From: Chryseobacterium sp. E1
Lineage (GTDB): Bacteria > Bacteroidota > Bacteroidia > Flavobacteriales > Weeksellaceae
Length of the DNA stretch: 64,000 bases
Assembly: GCA_019203745.1 (NCBI GenBank)
Contig: CP078104.1
Location: 1-64,000 of the forward strand
Reading direction: 5' to 3'
Part shown: positions 38,021 to 49,154 of the stretch, piece by piece
Position numbering within the stretch: position 1 is the first letter of the stretch
Layout: every line of letters starts with the position of its first letter
Notes under the pieces: generated by a model
What the model was told of the DNA's origin: nothing
Database searches by the model: none
What the model saw: only the letters and a program-made list of their open reading frames with translations
Program-made: the position numbers and the translations under genes

Positions 38021-39938
38021 TTATTTTTTAATAAACTGTTCTACTCTATCATCCAGTCTCAGCATATAAACTCCCGCAGGAATTCCCTGTACGGAAATAT
38101 TCTTTTTGTTTCTGAACGGGTCTTTCTCTGTGTAGATCACTTTTCCTGAAAAATCCAGGATCTGAGCCGTCTTCACCTTTTCAACATTACCGCTTACGTA
38201 AATATTTTCGTAAACAGGATTCGGGTAAATTTTAAATTCTTTGTCAGCAGATGCAATCAGCTCTGAAGTAGATAATGTTCCCAGATTCTGACAGTAATCA
38301 GACGGATAAGAATCCCATTCACTAATATTAAAGGTACTGGTCGGGCTATTGATTGCATTTTTTCTATATAAAGATACGTTTCCGTTGGTATTGGTAGTAT
38401 ACTTTACTCCAATCGCATCTACAGTAACTGTTTTATTATACGCCAGTTCCACATAATTCTCTCCTTTAAACGTAAGAGGATCAGATGCGGTGACAAACTT
38501 TGCCTGAGCAGGGGTGTAACATGATAAAGTAGATTTCGGATTCAGGATAACAAAAGTTTCATTGTTTGCTACTTTACCTTCCAGTTCATAGGTATCTCCG
38601 TTATAGATAGTCCCTGTGCTATTATTCTTAAACTGAATATTAATCCTGTAATTATTTAAATTAACTTCATGTCCTGTTTTATTAACGATTTCCAGGGCAT
38701 TATTCTTAATGGTATTGGCAATATTGTTGGTTCCTGAAATATACTTTGTAATGATAAGATCCGGAGCATACGAGTCCGAAGCAATTGTTGTGGCTGTAAC
38801 CGTATTGCTGAATGGAGATTCCAGATATCCTTTATCAAAAGCTTTTACCGTAAAAGTATAAGTTGTTGACGGGCTCAGATGATCTATGCTTATAGAAGTT
38901 TCCTTCGTAACAGCCACAGGTGTAGTTGAGCCATTCATATATATTCTGTATCCCAGAACATCAGTATCAGGAGAAGCAGTCCAGTTCAGGTTAACAAAAT
39001 ATGCATTCTGCTGTGTTGAAGTCAGTGATCCCGGAGCAGCAGGGGCAATACTATCAGGATTTTCAGACCAGATCATATCGATCCATTCGGGATGATCAAT
39101 AAATGGATTTCTGTTTTTCTGAATAGCATATATCGCATTATTCCTGTCAATTTCTCTTTGTGAAACCGGATCTGCGGCACTCCACTGCTTCAGCATGGCT
39201 ACATATGGAAGATCAATGGCTCTTTCTTCCGTTCCATCCAACGGACACTGATCTGTCGCCGGTGTAATATTAGCAGAAGTAGTATAAGCGATATTAAATG
39301 ATCCCAGCTTCCCTTCATACCTCACGGCAAAATAAAGCAAAGTCCTTGCAATATCTCCTTTAAATTCATTATTGGGCTCATACACCCTTCCTGTATATGG
39401 ATAATTGGGAATAGCAGCATTGGCCATTTTTGAACCATTAGTAAAGTTATAGTAGATCGTATTTCCTCCTATTCCGTAAGGGTAGTTATTCCTCCGTTGG
39501 TTGATATACGCATCAACGGGAATAATAAAATTAATATCCGAATACATTGGATAATCACTGATGGTAGAACTTGTACTGAACGTACTTTGCGGCATCATAT
39601 GCTCTCTGTTGTACCCCAGGCCTTCAGCACCGGCACTTGCTATAAGCTGATCTGTTGTATATTCATAAACATCAGGTCCTGAAGGAATTTCGAATAAATA
39701 TCGAGTAAATATTGCGTATTGGATGCATCGTGGTCATAATATTTATCAAGATCAGTCTGGGTATATAAATTTTTAAGATCGTCATAATGCCAGTTGATCA
39801 TTTTTTCAGAAATAATATCGTGAAGTTTCGTTTTCAGGGCATAGCCTGTCAATCCAGCTGTTCCGTCATAATATCCGGCAGGTGCCTGCGCAGCAATATA
39901 AGAGGAAATTAAAATAATAGGAAGTAGAATTTTTTCAT
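38021..39938 (-). CDS. Secreted endonuclease I family nuclease with FnIII, lamin-tail and T9SS sorting domains (frameshifted)
   Basis: Signal peptide MKKILLPIILISSYIAAQ (indel near 39928), then an EndA-type nuclease with GYNREHMMPQSTF (catalytic NREHxxPxS), a fibronectin type III domain (SLTSTQQNAYFVNLNWTAS...YTFTVKAFD), a lamin-tail-like domain (LIITKYISGTNNIANTIKNNALEIVN) and a C-terminal T9SS type A sorting domain (KEFKIYPNP...ISVQGIPAGVYMLRL). A second indel lies near 39690. About 638 residues. Exported by T9SS and probably degrades extracellular DNA or RNA. Confidence 0.85.
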
Positions 39939-40100
39939 GCCTTAAAATTGGGCGACTAAATTAGTGAAATAAAACATGTAAAAGACTGAAAATTTTATTA
40001 AGGAAATATTAATTCTCAAAATATAAAAAACTGGGAATTAAAATATTGAGGCTATAATAGCATGAACAAAATAATTTTTTTAGCATTCCGTCAATTTGGT

Positions 40101-40108
40101 TATCTTTG
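40101..40108 (+). promoter_or_regulatory. -7 box of the acyl-CoA dehydrogenase gene
   Basis: TATCTTTG matches TAnnTTTG exactly, 20 bases before the start codon; the -33 element is weak. Confidence 0.4.
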
Positions 40109-40128
40109 GGAACTAACTATTATCTAAT

Positions 40129-41267
40129 ATGAATACAGAGACTATTGACAACATCAAAATGATAGCGGAGACAGCTAAAGAATTTGCAGAAAAGAATATC
40201 CGACCGAATATTATGGAGTGGGATGAAAGCCAGACATTTCAAAAGATCTTTTTCACCAGCTGGGAGAAATGGGATTTATGGGGATTGTAGTTCCTGAACA
40301 ATACGGTGGCTCCGGTTTGGGATATCATGAGTATGTTGCTATTCTTGACGAAATTTCTCAGGTGGATCCATCAATCGGTCTTTCTGTAGCGGCTCACAAT
40401 TCACTTTGCACCAACCATATCTATGAATTTGGAAACGAAGAACAAAGAAACAAATGGCTTCCTCAGCTGGCCACCGGAAAAGTGATCGGAGCCTGGGGAT
40501 TGACAGAACACAATACAGGTTCGGATTCAGGAGGAATGTCTACAACTGCCGTAAAAGACGGGGATGAATGGATCATCAACGGAGCTAAGAACTTTATTAC
40601 ACACGCTATTTCTGGAGACATCGCCGTAGTGATGACCAGAACCGGTGAAAAAGGAGCCAAAAACAATTCTACAGCTTTCGTTTTAGAAAAAGGGATGCCT
40701 GGTTTCACTTCCGGAAAAAAAGAAAACAAACTGGGAATGCGTGCTTCCGAAACAGCAGAACTTATCTTTGACAACGTACGTGTACCGGATTCTCACCGTT
40801 TGGGAGAAGTAGGTGAAGGTTTCAAGCAGGCTATGAAAATTTTGGATGGCGGAAGAATTTCTATTGCTGCTTTAAGTTTAGGAACAGCAAGAGGAGCCTA
40901 TAAAGCTGCTTTAAAATATGCTAAAGAAAGACACCAGTTCGGAAAATCAATCTCTGAATTCCAGGCGATCAACTTCATGCTTGCTGATATGGCAACGGAA
41001 ATTGATGCTGCAGAACTTTTGATCCAAAGAGCTTCTACACTGAAAAATGCTAAGCAGAAAATGACCAAAGAAGGGGCAATGGCAAAACTATATGCTTCTG
41101 AAGCTTGCGTGAGAATTTCCAACAATGCAGTACAGATCTTCGGAGGTTACGGATATACAAAAGACTTCCCTGCTGAGAAATTCTACAGAGATTCCAAGCT
41201 TTGTACGATTGGTGAGGGAACTTCTGAGATCCAGAGACTGGTGATCGGAAGAGATATTACTAAATAA
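40129..41267 (+). CDS. Acyl-CoA dehydrogenase (frameshifted near N-terminus)
   Basis: FAD-dependent alpha,beta-dehydrogenation of acyl-CoA in beta-oxidation or branched-chain degradation. MNTETIDNIKMIAETAKEFAEKNI at the start; an indel near 40240 separates it from LGEMGFMGIVVPEQYGGSGLGYHEY. Then GAWGLTEHNTGSDSGG (FAD site), ISIAALSLGTARGAYKAALKYAKERHQFGK and the C-terminal IGEGTSEIQRLVIGRDI with the family glutamate motif. Repaired length is about 379 residues. The DinB gene follows after 17 bases. Confidence 0.9.
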
Positions 41268-41284
41268 CCCAAAATTGAATATCA

Positions 41285-41782
41285 ATGATTAAACAGGCAC
41301 TTTTAGGTGAATTTCTGTATGAAGCAGAAAACACCAGAAAAATTTTAAAAGCAATCCCTGACAGCACTCTTGAATGGAAACCGTCTGAAAAAAACTGGAC
41401 GACCGCCCAGCTGGCTTCTCATATTGCAGAAGTATACAATTGGTATGAACCCACCTTCAAACAGGACACTTTTGATATGGGAAAATACGAGTATAATAAA
41501 GGAGATATTTCCAAAGCTGAAAATATTCTTGCCAAATTTGAAGAAAATGTTGCCAAAGCACAGAAAGTGCTGGAAGACTCTGACGAATCCACGTATTTCA
41601 ATGAATGGAAAATGGAAATGAATGGTAATGTTCTTTTCCCTCCTTCCCCAAGAGTACAGGTAGTAAGAGGTTTTCTGTATAATCATTTGTATCATCACAG
41701 AGGTGAGCTGGTTGTTTATTTAAGATCAACCGGAAATACAGTTCCTGGTCTTTACGGGCCTACAGCTGATGACAAAATGTAA
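41285..41782 (+). CDS. DinB family protein
   Basis: Intact 165-residue four-helix protein: FLYEAENTRKILKAIPDSTLEWKPSEKNWT, LASHIAEVYNWYEP, and NHLYHHRGELVVYLR. The three histidines in SHIAE and NHLYHHRGEL are positioned for the DinB metal site. Likely a thiol-dependent transferase or metal-dependent hydrolase; the substrate is unknown. Co-transcribed with the acyl-CoA dehydrogenase and followed by a terminator. It belongs to another DinB branch than the YfiT-like protein at 23 kb. Confidence 0.8.
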   Translation: MIKQALLGEFLYEAENTRKILKAIPDSTLEWKPSEKNWTTAQLASHIAEVYNWYEPTFKQDTFDMGKYEYNKGDISKAENILAKFEENVAKAQKVLEDSDESTYFNEWKMEMNGNVLFPPSPRVQVVRGFLYNHLYHHRGELVVYLRSTGNTVPGLYGPTADDKM

Positions 41783-41813
41783 CTGAATAATTATTATTCA
41801 TAGTAAAAATATG

Positions 41814-41842
41814 GCTGTTTCACTTTTTGAAACAGCTTTTTT
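41814..41842 (+). terminator. Terminator of acyl-CoA dehydrogenase/DinB operon
   Basis: GCTGTTTC, seven-base loop, GAAACAGC, then TTTTTTA. Confidence 0.85.
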
Positions 41843-42178
41843 ATTGCCAGCCAACAAGATGTATAAATTTCTGCAAAAAACATACATTTTAGCATTAAAA
41901 ATAACCTGTTAATTTTGTGAATTAATAATGAATTTTCGGTCAATATTATTGTCTCTTTTTATAAATTAATTAAAAAGTCACTTTAGTTTGATTTTTTCAT
42001 TATAAAAAATTCAATTTTAACATTTCACTTTTCTTGTATTAATCGGCTTATTCAATATTATTTAATGTATTGCATAATATTTTAAACAAAGAATCAGAAA
42101 TATTCTTAAATAATTTTATTTTTCGTAACATATTTTTTTATTAGCTTTGATATTCCACAATCAAAACTTATATTTAAT
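41843..42178 (+). promoter_or_regulatory. AT-rich leader region with -7 box for the metalloprotease gene
   Basis: About 340 bases, very AT-rich, no gene. TAGCTTTG at 42142-42149 is an exact TAnnTTTG box 30 bases before the ATG; TTTTCG about 19 bases upstream may be the -33 element. Nothing else recognised. Confidence 0.45.
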
Positions 42179-45109
42179 ATGAAAAAACAATTAACCCTGA
42201 TTGGAATGCTCCTTATTAGCGGTGTTTCTTTCGCACAAACTGACCGCCTTTGGTCTGAAAGCTCCAGAAAAGCTTCTTCAGAGATCTTTGAAAACAAAGC
42301 AGGCATTGAAAATCCGAAGGTGTACAGCCTTAATATAGACGGATTGAAAAGTGTTCTGGCAAGAGCTCCTAAAAGGCTGGCAGCCGCCGAAAAGTCTGAA
42401 ATCATCGTTTCTTTTCCAAATTCTGAAGGCAGAATGGAAAATTTCAAAGTAAGAGAGAATTCCAACTTCACCCCGGAACTTGCCGCAAAATATCCGGACA
42501 TTAAATCTTACGTAGGCCAGGGTCTTGACGACCCGAATTCTACAGTTTATTTCAGTGTTTCCCCACTTGGTTTATCTTCAATGGAAATCTACGGTGACAA
42601 ATCAGCCGTATTTATCGAACCTTATTCCAAAGACCTTTCCACTTATGTTGTATACAGAAAATCTGATAAGAAAGATGATCTTAACAAATTTGAATGTACC
42701 GTAGTGGATGCGGCACAAAAAGGTGTGGCGAATTCCGGGCTTGCTGCAAGACCTAACGCAGATGATGCCAAACTGAGAACCTTCAGGCTGGCTTTATCCT
42801 GTACAGGAGAATACACTGCGTATTTCGGGGAACCAAAGCGCTGGCACTTGCTGCAATGAATACTACAATGACCCGTGTAAACGGTGTTTTTGAAAAAGAT
42901 TTTGCTGCCAGAATGGTTCTGATTGCCAATAACGATGCCGTAATTTATACCAATGCTTCTACAGACCCTTATTCTGCCGCTTCAGGAATGAGCAGCTGGA
43001 ATTCTCAGCTTCAAAGCACCCTAACCTCTGTAATCGGTGAAGCCAATTATGATATCGGACACTTATTCGGGGCTTCAGGAGGTGGAGGAAATGCAGGCTG
43101 TATCGGCTGTATCTGTACCAACGGATCAAAAGGAAGCGGATATACTTCACCGGCAGATGCAATTCCTTCAGGGGATAATTTTGATATCGATTATGTAGCT
43201 CACGAAATGGGGCATCAGTTCGGAGGAAATCACACTTTCTCAATGAATAACGAAGGAACAGGAGCGAATATGGAGCCTGGTTCGGGGTCAACCATCATGG
43301 GATATGCCGGAATTACCAGCCAGGATATTCAGCCACACTCTGATGCATTTTTCCATGCCATAAGCATTCAGCAGATCACCAACAATATTAAAGCGAAAAC
43401 CTGCTCTGTAAATACGAATACAGGAAACTCAATTCCAACAGCGAATGCAGGCGCAGATTATACCATCCCAAAAGGAACTCCGTTTATGCTGACAGGTGCA
43501 TCAACGGATGCTGACGGAGATTCTCTGACTTATATCTGGGAACAAATGGATAACGCTTCTTCTTCCCAGACAGGAGCCAGCTCTGCAGCCAGCGCTACGA
43601 AAACTTCAGGACCTAACTTCAGATCATGGACACCTACAACTTCTCCTGTGAGATATTTCCCGAGAATGGCTTCCATATTAACAGGAGCCACCACTACAGC
43701 AGGAGCTGAAATCACTGTTGAAGCACTTTCTTCAGTAGCCAGAACACTCAATTTCAGGTTCACTGCCCGTGATAACAGAGCCGGGGTTCAGGAAACAATT
43801 CTGACGATGCGGTAATCACTGTGAACGGAACTGCAGGACCATTCTCCGTAACATCACAAAACTCGGCAACAACTTACGCAGGCGGAAGTTCTCAAACCAT
43901 TACATGGAATGTAGCTGGAACTACAGCAAACGGTGTAAATGCTGCCAATGTAGATATTCTTTGGTCTACAGACAACGGAAATACATGGACTACTCTATTG
44001 GCAGGAACTCCAAATGACGGCACACAGGCTGTGACGATTCCTAACGTTACCACTACAACAGGTAGAATCATGGTAAAAGGATCCAATCATATCTTCTTTG
44101 ATGTGAATAATGCCAATATTTCAGTAAACGCAGGTTCCGGAACGCCTGATACCGTTGCTCCTACAGCTCCTACCCTTGCTGCTTCAGGAACAACTTCTAC
44201 CAGCACAAATCTTTCATGGTCTGGTGCTACGGATAATGTAGGGGTTACAGGATATGATGTATACATGAATGCTTCATTGATCGGATCTACAGCTACTACA
44301 ACGTATACCGTAACCGGATTAACTCCTTCTACAAATTACTCTTTCTCTGTGAAGGCAAAAGACGCAGCGGGAAATACATCCGTTTCAAGTAATACAGTAA
44401 ATGTTACCACTCTTTCAGGAGGCGGAACGGTAACTTATTGCTCTGCTTCAGCATCCAATACAGCTGATGAAAGAATCGGAAACGTAAAATTCGGAACCAT
44501 CAACAATACTTCTACAGGAACTGCGGGTTATGAAAACTTCACTTCAGTTTCTACCAATGTGACCGCAGGAAATTCTTATACGATCTCTATAACTCCGGTT
44601 TGGACTTCTACAAAATACAGCGAAGCTTATGCTGTATACATTGATTATAACGGTGACGGAGACTTCACAGACAGCGGAGAACTTGCCTGGACAAAAGCAG
44701 GATCTACAACGACTCCGGTAACAGGATCTATTACCATTCCGTCAACAGCTACAGCAGGATCTACAAGAATGAGAGTGATGATGAAATACAGCTCTATTCC
44801 GACCTCATCCTGTGAAGCCTATACTTACGGACAGGTGGAAGATTATACCCTTAATATCGCTTCTTCAGGAAGAGGTATTACAGCAGATACCAAAGACCTG
44901 ATTACTGATATTAAACTGTTCCCTAACCCGGCAAAAGATGTACTGCATATCTCAAATACTACTTCTGAGGAATACAAAATCTTTGATATGGGTGGAAAAC
45001 TGGTTGACTCAGGAAGCTTCAAAGAGGCTCTGTCAATGTAGGCAGCCTGATCAAAGGTGCTTATATGATACAGATTGGGGAAACCGCCAAGAGATTCATT
45101 AAAGATTAA
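42179..45109 (+). CDS. Secreted reprolysin-like (M12B) metalloprotease with FnIII, GEVED-type and T9SS sorting domains (frameshifted)
   Basis: Signal peptide MKKQLTLIGMLLISGVSFAQ, a propeptide-like region, then the catalytic domain with HEMGHQFGGNHTF (HExxHxxGxxH zinc site, about residue 340) and the Met-turn in STIMGYAG. Next come Ig/PKD-like segments, a fibronectin type III domain (APTLAASGTTSTSTNLSWSGATDNVGVTGYDVY), a GEVED-type domain (YIDYNGDGDFTDSGE...GQVEDYTL) and a T9SS sorting domain (LFPNPAKDVLHIS...KRFIKD). Frames break near 42835, 43810 and 45030; about 976 residues. An extracellular protease. Confidence 0.88.
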
Positions 45110-45135
45110 TATCCTTTAAAATTTTAACGATGTTT

Positions 45136-45163
45136 AAACTGCCCCCACAGGGCAGTTTTTTTA
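45136..45163 (+). terminator. Terminator of the metalloprotease gene
   Basis: AAACTGCCC, five-base loop, GGGCAGTTT followed by T7. Confidence 0.85.
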
Positions 45164-45603
45164 TTTTTCATCTGTGAATTTCTTTCAATTCAAGAATAAA
45201 GTCACAGAATATCATCATGTAAAAAATAAAAGCAATTAAAACATTTTACGAAATTAATTTTCATAAATAATATTATTTTAAATAAAACTACACATATTAA
45301 AGTTTTTTAGTTTAATTTTATCACCTGACAATATTCTTTTATTGTACCGTTGATCCAGTTGGTATTGCAGAGGGCACAGCTATCATTTTTGATTAAAAAT
45401 ACTGTTATCCCCTTCTGATTCCGTTTTTAAATATTATTAAAAAGTATTTATTCAGATCTGCTGTTGAACATTTCCGGGTACAACTATTTTCCGAAGAGAA
45501 TAATCCTGAAAAATCATTATAAAAGAGAGCCTGTTTCAAAGAGATATCATTGCTATTCCCGTAATACCTTATTTAATTTTTTAAATAATTTAAAATTTTT
45601 TAT
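45164..45603. other. AT-rich gap with no recognised feature
   Basis: About 440 bases between the protease terminator and the TNT-domain lipoprotein. No open frame with a credible start, no strong hairpin and no clear TAnnTTTG box was found. Confidence 0.6.
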
Positions 45604-46317
45604 ATGAAACATGTATTTAAGTATCTCTTTTTTTTCACTGTTGTTTTTACCTCAATGGCCTGCAGCTCAGACAGGGAAGAGGAAATTCAGCCTCCAAGTG
45701 ATGTTACAATCGTATTCTATAAATCTGCTGACGAACTTGCGGTAACCTATGACCCGAACGGCAATGTAAACGCAAGTGTAAGAAGCCAGATATTTGAACT
45801 GTACAAACAAGGTAAATGGAGTGAACTGGAAACTCTTTTCAAAGCCAATAATCTGAATGGCGGATGGCCTCCTGCCAATGGCGGTTATAATATCGTTGAT
45901 GAAGTTCCTCTTCAGTCCGGTCAGAAATTCGACAGATACAGCGGAGCGGTTGGAAGCTATAACGGAACCGGGGTTCCTACTTTAGGAGGAAGTTTTACCA
46001 GCCCTATCATCAATGGGTATGTGTATACTTTTACCCAAAGAGCGTTAAACCAGCCCGAAGATAAGTATGATTTTTATTACGAAATCGATGTCTTGAATAA
46101 TGCCATGCAGTTTAAAACGCAAACGGCCGATATCATTCCCTGGTTTAACCAGACAGGAAAAGGAAAACAGACCATGTGGAAAATTCCTATCGACATCAAT
46201 ACCGGTTATCAGAAAACATGGAACAAGTTAGCAGAAGAAGGGTATATAAAAGTTACCATTAAAAAGAGTCCGAGCGGAAAATATCCTAACTTAGCAGGCA
46301 CGGTTATTCAGCCCTAA
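45604..46317 (+). CDS. Lipoprotein with TNT-type NAD+ glycohydrolase toxin domain
   Basis: Intact 237 residues. Signal peptide with lipobox SMACSSD anchors it in the envelope. From about residue 80 the sequence follows the TNT (tuberculosis necrotizing toxin) fold: NGGWPPANGGYN, SGQKFDRYSGAVGSYNGTGVPTLGGSF, FTQRAL, YDFYYEI and PWFNQTGKGKQTMW, matching WPP..G, DRYGG, Y/FxxRxL and the FGQPGGGxQ-like loop with its conserved Gln. TNT enzymes hydrolyse NAD+. A small gene 10 bases downstream is a likely immunity gene. Being a lipoprotein rather than a fusion to a large delivery protein is unusual. Confidence 0.75.
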   Translation: MKHVFKYLFFFTVVFTSMACSSDREEEIQPPSDVTIVFYKSADELAVTYDPNGNVNASVRSQIFELYKQGKWSELETLFKANNLNGGWPPANGGYNIVDEVPLQSGQKFDRYSGAVGSYNGTGVPTLGGSFTSPIINGYVYTFTQRALNQPEDKYDFYYEIDVLNNAMQFKTQTADIIPWFNQTGKGKQTMWKIPIDINTGYQKTWNKLAEEGYIKVTIKKSPSGKYPNLAGTVIQP

Positions 46318-46327
46318 ATAAATTCAG

Positions 46328-46748
46328 ATGTACGCAATATCAAAAAGAATCAACATACTCCAAAAAGCTACTGCCGCTAAAAGTACATTCATCAACGATG
46401 AAGCATTACCGTCTGCTGCAACTACATTCACGTGTTGTGATTGTGGCCAGGAAAATAATCTTGTAATAATTCCCTATCACTCCGGTTTCCCTGTTTTACA
46501 GATCTATCAGGGCAATAAGGTTCTTTCCAAAACCGATTTGTTATCAAACGGAATGGTTTCGAAACCCCTCAGATGATGTCGCATTTTGGAGAACTGACAG
46601 TGCATAATCTGCCAACCTTATATTTTGGAACCGATTGTATATCGTGTCATACAAAGTACATCTGCATATTCAGCTATGGAGAGAAAAACAACCGGGATTA
46701 ACCGTTCTGAATATCTCAGGCGTATGGAAGTATGAAGAAGTGATATAA
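46328..46748 (+). CDS. Putative TNT immunity protein with CxxC pairs (frameshifted)
   Basis: Starts 10 bases after the TNT gene: MYAISKRINILQKATAAKSTFINDEALPS, then TCCDCGQENNLVIIPYHSG; after an indel near 46568 it continues MMSHFGELTVHNLPTLYFGTDCISCHTKYICIFSYGEKQPGLTVLNISGVWKYEEVI. About 140 residues, no signal peptide. The two cysteine pairs could bind zinc. I do not recognise the family; the immunity role is inferred from position, size, cytosolic nature and operon with a toxin-like enzyme. Confidence 0.55.
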
Positions 46749-46766
46749 TAACTCTATCTAAACAAA

Positions 46767-46790
46767 AAAATCCCGTTGAACCGGGATTTT
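46767..46790. terminator. Terminator of the TNT/immunity pair
   Basis: A-run and ATCCCG, six-base loop, CGGGAT and T-run; it separates two convergent units. Confidence 0.8.
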
Positions 46791-46809
46791 TCATTTTTTA
46801 CATTTCAAT

Positions 46810-47328
46810 TTATTTGATTTCTACAGGAACTGAGATTTTATCCCAATCCATTGTAAATCCATTGCTGTTTATTTTATAAACCAAACTTTCCTGTGTTGCA
46901 GGTAAAGCCTTTGTTTTTACATCAACACGTAAGGCGTCTTTTGATTCCTCGTATTTATAAGCGCCCCATTGTTTTGGCTCTTTGTTAAAGATAGCAGTCC
47001 AGGTTCCGCTTTCTTTAGGAATTAAGAAAAAGCTGTATTTACCTGCAGCCAGTTTTTTACCCTGAACGGTAATATCTTTATCCGTTTCAAAAGTAGTTGC
47101 TTCATTGGCTCCCGCACGCCAAACTTTATTATATGCTTCCAAACCACCCCAGATCGTACGTCCTTTAACAGAAGGGCTGCTATAGGCAATAGTAATATTT
47201 GCATCTTTAATTTTTCCCGTAGCAGTAGCCGGAGGGCTGGCAGGTTTTTTAGTTTCCTGTGCAAAGGCGTTCAAGGAGATTGTCATTGTCGCAACAAGTA
47301 CGGCGGCAGATTTCATGATTGTTTTCAT
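46810..47328 (-). CDS. DUF2911 secreted protein
   Basis: Intact 172 residues with signal peptide [24 protein letters not shown]. The body has the DUF2911 signature: [42 protein letters not shown] and [32 protein letters not shown]. Predicted periplasmic beta protein of unknown function, common in Bacteroidota. It begins 35 bases after the symporter stop on the same strand and may share its transcript. Confidence 0.85.
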   Translation of the reverse strand: MKTIMKSAAVLVATMTISLNAFAQETKKPASPPATATGKIKDANITIAYSSPSVKGRTIWGGLEAYNKVWRAGANEATTFETDKDITVQGKKLAAGKYSFFLIPKESGTWTAIFNKEPKQWGAYKYEESKDALRVDVKTKALPATQESLVYKINSNGFTMDWDKISVPVEIK

Positions 47329-47363
47329 ATTATTTTTATTTGTTTGTTTTTATTATTATTTGC

Positions 47364-49053
47364 TTACGAATTTACTTCTTTCTGTTTATAAAACAACAAA
47401 CCGATTGCAGAAAATATAATCACTGCTGCCGCACCAATGACATTAAGCCAAAGAAAAGAAACGATATCGAACTGATACACGGCAATCACCGCAATTTCTG
47501 ATAAAATGGCAGCAATAAATACATTGGAACCGGTAATTTTTTTATAGTAAAAGGCAACAAGAAAAATCCCCAATATCGGGCCGTAAAAAAGAGAACCCAA
47601 TACATTTACAGCTTCAATAAGGGAACCCATCTGAGTAGCAAACATCGCTACACCGATTGAGAAAATACCCCATGCTAAGGTATGCAGACGGCTATACTTC
47701 AATTCGGTGGCATCATCAGGAATTTCTTTGCTGAATATTAAATGAACATCTTTCAATGAACAGGCGGCAAGGGAATTCAGCGCTGCCGAAATTGAGCCCC
47801 AGCTAGCCAGAAAAATAACGGCAAACAGTAAACCGATCATCCCTGCAGGCAAGGTATTTTTACGAAATACAGGAAAATATAATTTGTATCCGTTTTTTCC
47901 GCATTATAGCTTGAATTATTGATTGCTTCCTCTACCCTTCCATGAAGTGCTTTTACCTCGGTTTGTGTCTTTTTAAAATCCTGAATTGCTTTTATAAGTT
48001 GCGGAGAATTATTTTCTTTCAGCTTTAAAATTTCTTTCGATTCTGCATTAAATTGTATTTGCAATTCCTGATGCTCTTTTTCAAAAACCGCAGCCTGTTC
48101 AGGTTTTGTTTCCTTTAAATGCTGGTAAGAGCGCTCGTTAAAATAAATCGGGGCCGGTTTCAGAGAAAAGAAAGCGAAAAGTAAAGCACCAATCATGAGA
48201 ATAGCAAACTGCATCGGAATTTTAACCAATCCGTTCAACAGCAGACCCATTTTTGCATTGGTATTGTCTTTTGCCGTAATATACCTCCCAACCTGACTCT
48301 GATCTGTACCAAAGTAAGACAAGGCCAGAAAAAAACCGCCAATTAAACCGCTCCAGATATTGTATTTATCCTTCCAGTCGAATTCTGTAGTGATGACATT
48401 GAGCTTTCCGGATTTCCCAGCCAGATAAAGTGCATCGTTAAAACCAATGCCATCCGGCATATTCTGAATAAGCAGATACCCGGCAAAGGCCATTGTACCC
48501 AGAATAATGAGAAACTGCAGCTTTTGGGTGTGTGCAATTGCTTTAGCTCCGCCAACATAGGTATAAATCAACAGAATCCCACCTGTTAAAATATTGGTTA
48601 AATAAATATTCCAGTTCAGAACGCTTGACAGAATGATACTCGGGGCATAAATGCTGATCCCCGTTGATAAACCTCTGGAAAAAGAAAAAGCAGTGAAGTG
48701 AGTACCCTTGTTTTTTTATCAAAACGGTTTTCTAAATATTCATAGGCGGTGTAAACATTTAAGCGCTGAAAAATCGGGATGAAAGTAATACAGATCACAA
48801 TCATCGCCAAAGGTAGCCCAAAATAATACTGCACGAAACGCATCCCGTCTGTATATGCCTGACCCGGTGCTGAAAGAAATGTAATGGCACTTGCCTGAGT
48901 CGCCATAATACCTAAAAGTACAATGTACCAGGGCATTTTATTATCTGCCTTCAGGTAGGATGCATTGCTCTTTTGGCCACGACCAATAAATACACCGTAC
49001 ACAACCACTACCACCAGGGTAAAAATTAAAACTGTCCAATCTAAATTACTCAT
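47364..49053 (-). CDS. Sodium:solute symporter family protein (frameshifted)
   Basis: SSS-family inner-membrane transporter with about 13 helices: LDWTVLIFTLVVVVVYGVFIG, MPWYIVLLGIMATQASAITFLSAPGQAY (substrate/sodium region), FFLALSYFGTDQSQVGRY. A long soluble insert of about 100 residues (YQHLKETKPEQAAVFEKEHQELQIQ, coiled-coil-like) lies between helices, an unusual size shared with some Bacteroidota members. Indels near 48690, 48600 and 47865; about 563 residues. ATG overlaps the stop of a 34-residue membrane protein, so both are translationally coupled. Confidence 0.85.
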
Positions 49054-49154
49054 GCCCAGAATTTAGTAAACCAATAATATAATACGATCTGCAATACTAA
49101 TGCAGCAGCTAATAACAGATACCAGGTATTCCAATTTTTAAGTTTTTTGTTCAT
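49050..49154 (-). CDS. 34-residue single-span membrane protein
   Basis: MNKKLKNWNTWYLLLAAAL, then VLQIVLYYWFTKFWA: a positively charged N-terminus and one transmembrane helix. Its start codon overlaps the stop of the PIG-L gene (TAATG) and its stop overlaps the start of the symporter (ATGA). Such tight coupling and the precise single-span design argue that it is real and acts with the symporter, as small subunits do in other SSS transporters. No known family. Confidence 0.6.
   Translation of the reverse strand: MNKKLKNWNTWYLLLAAALVLQIVLYYWFTKFWA

Noticed and set aside
41345..41698. Minus-strand frame with hydrophobic residues
   Set aside because: Antisense of the intact DinB gene.
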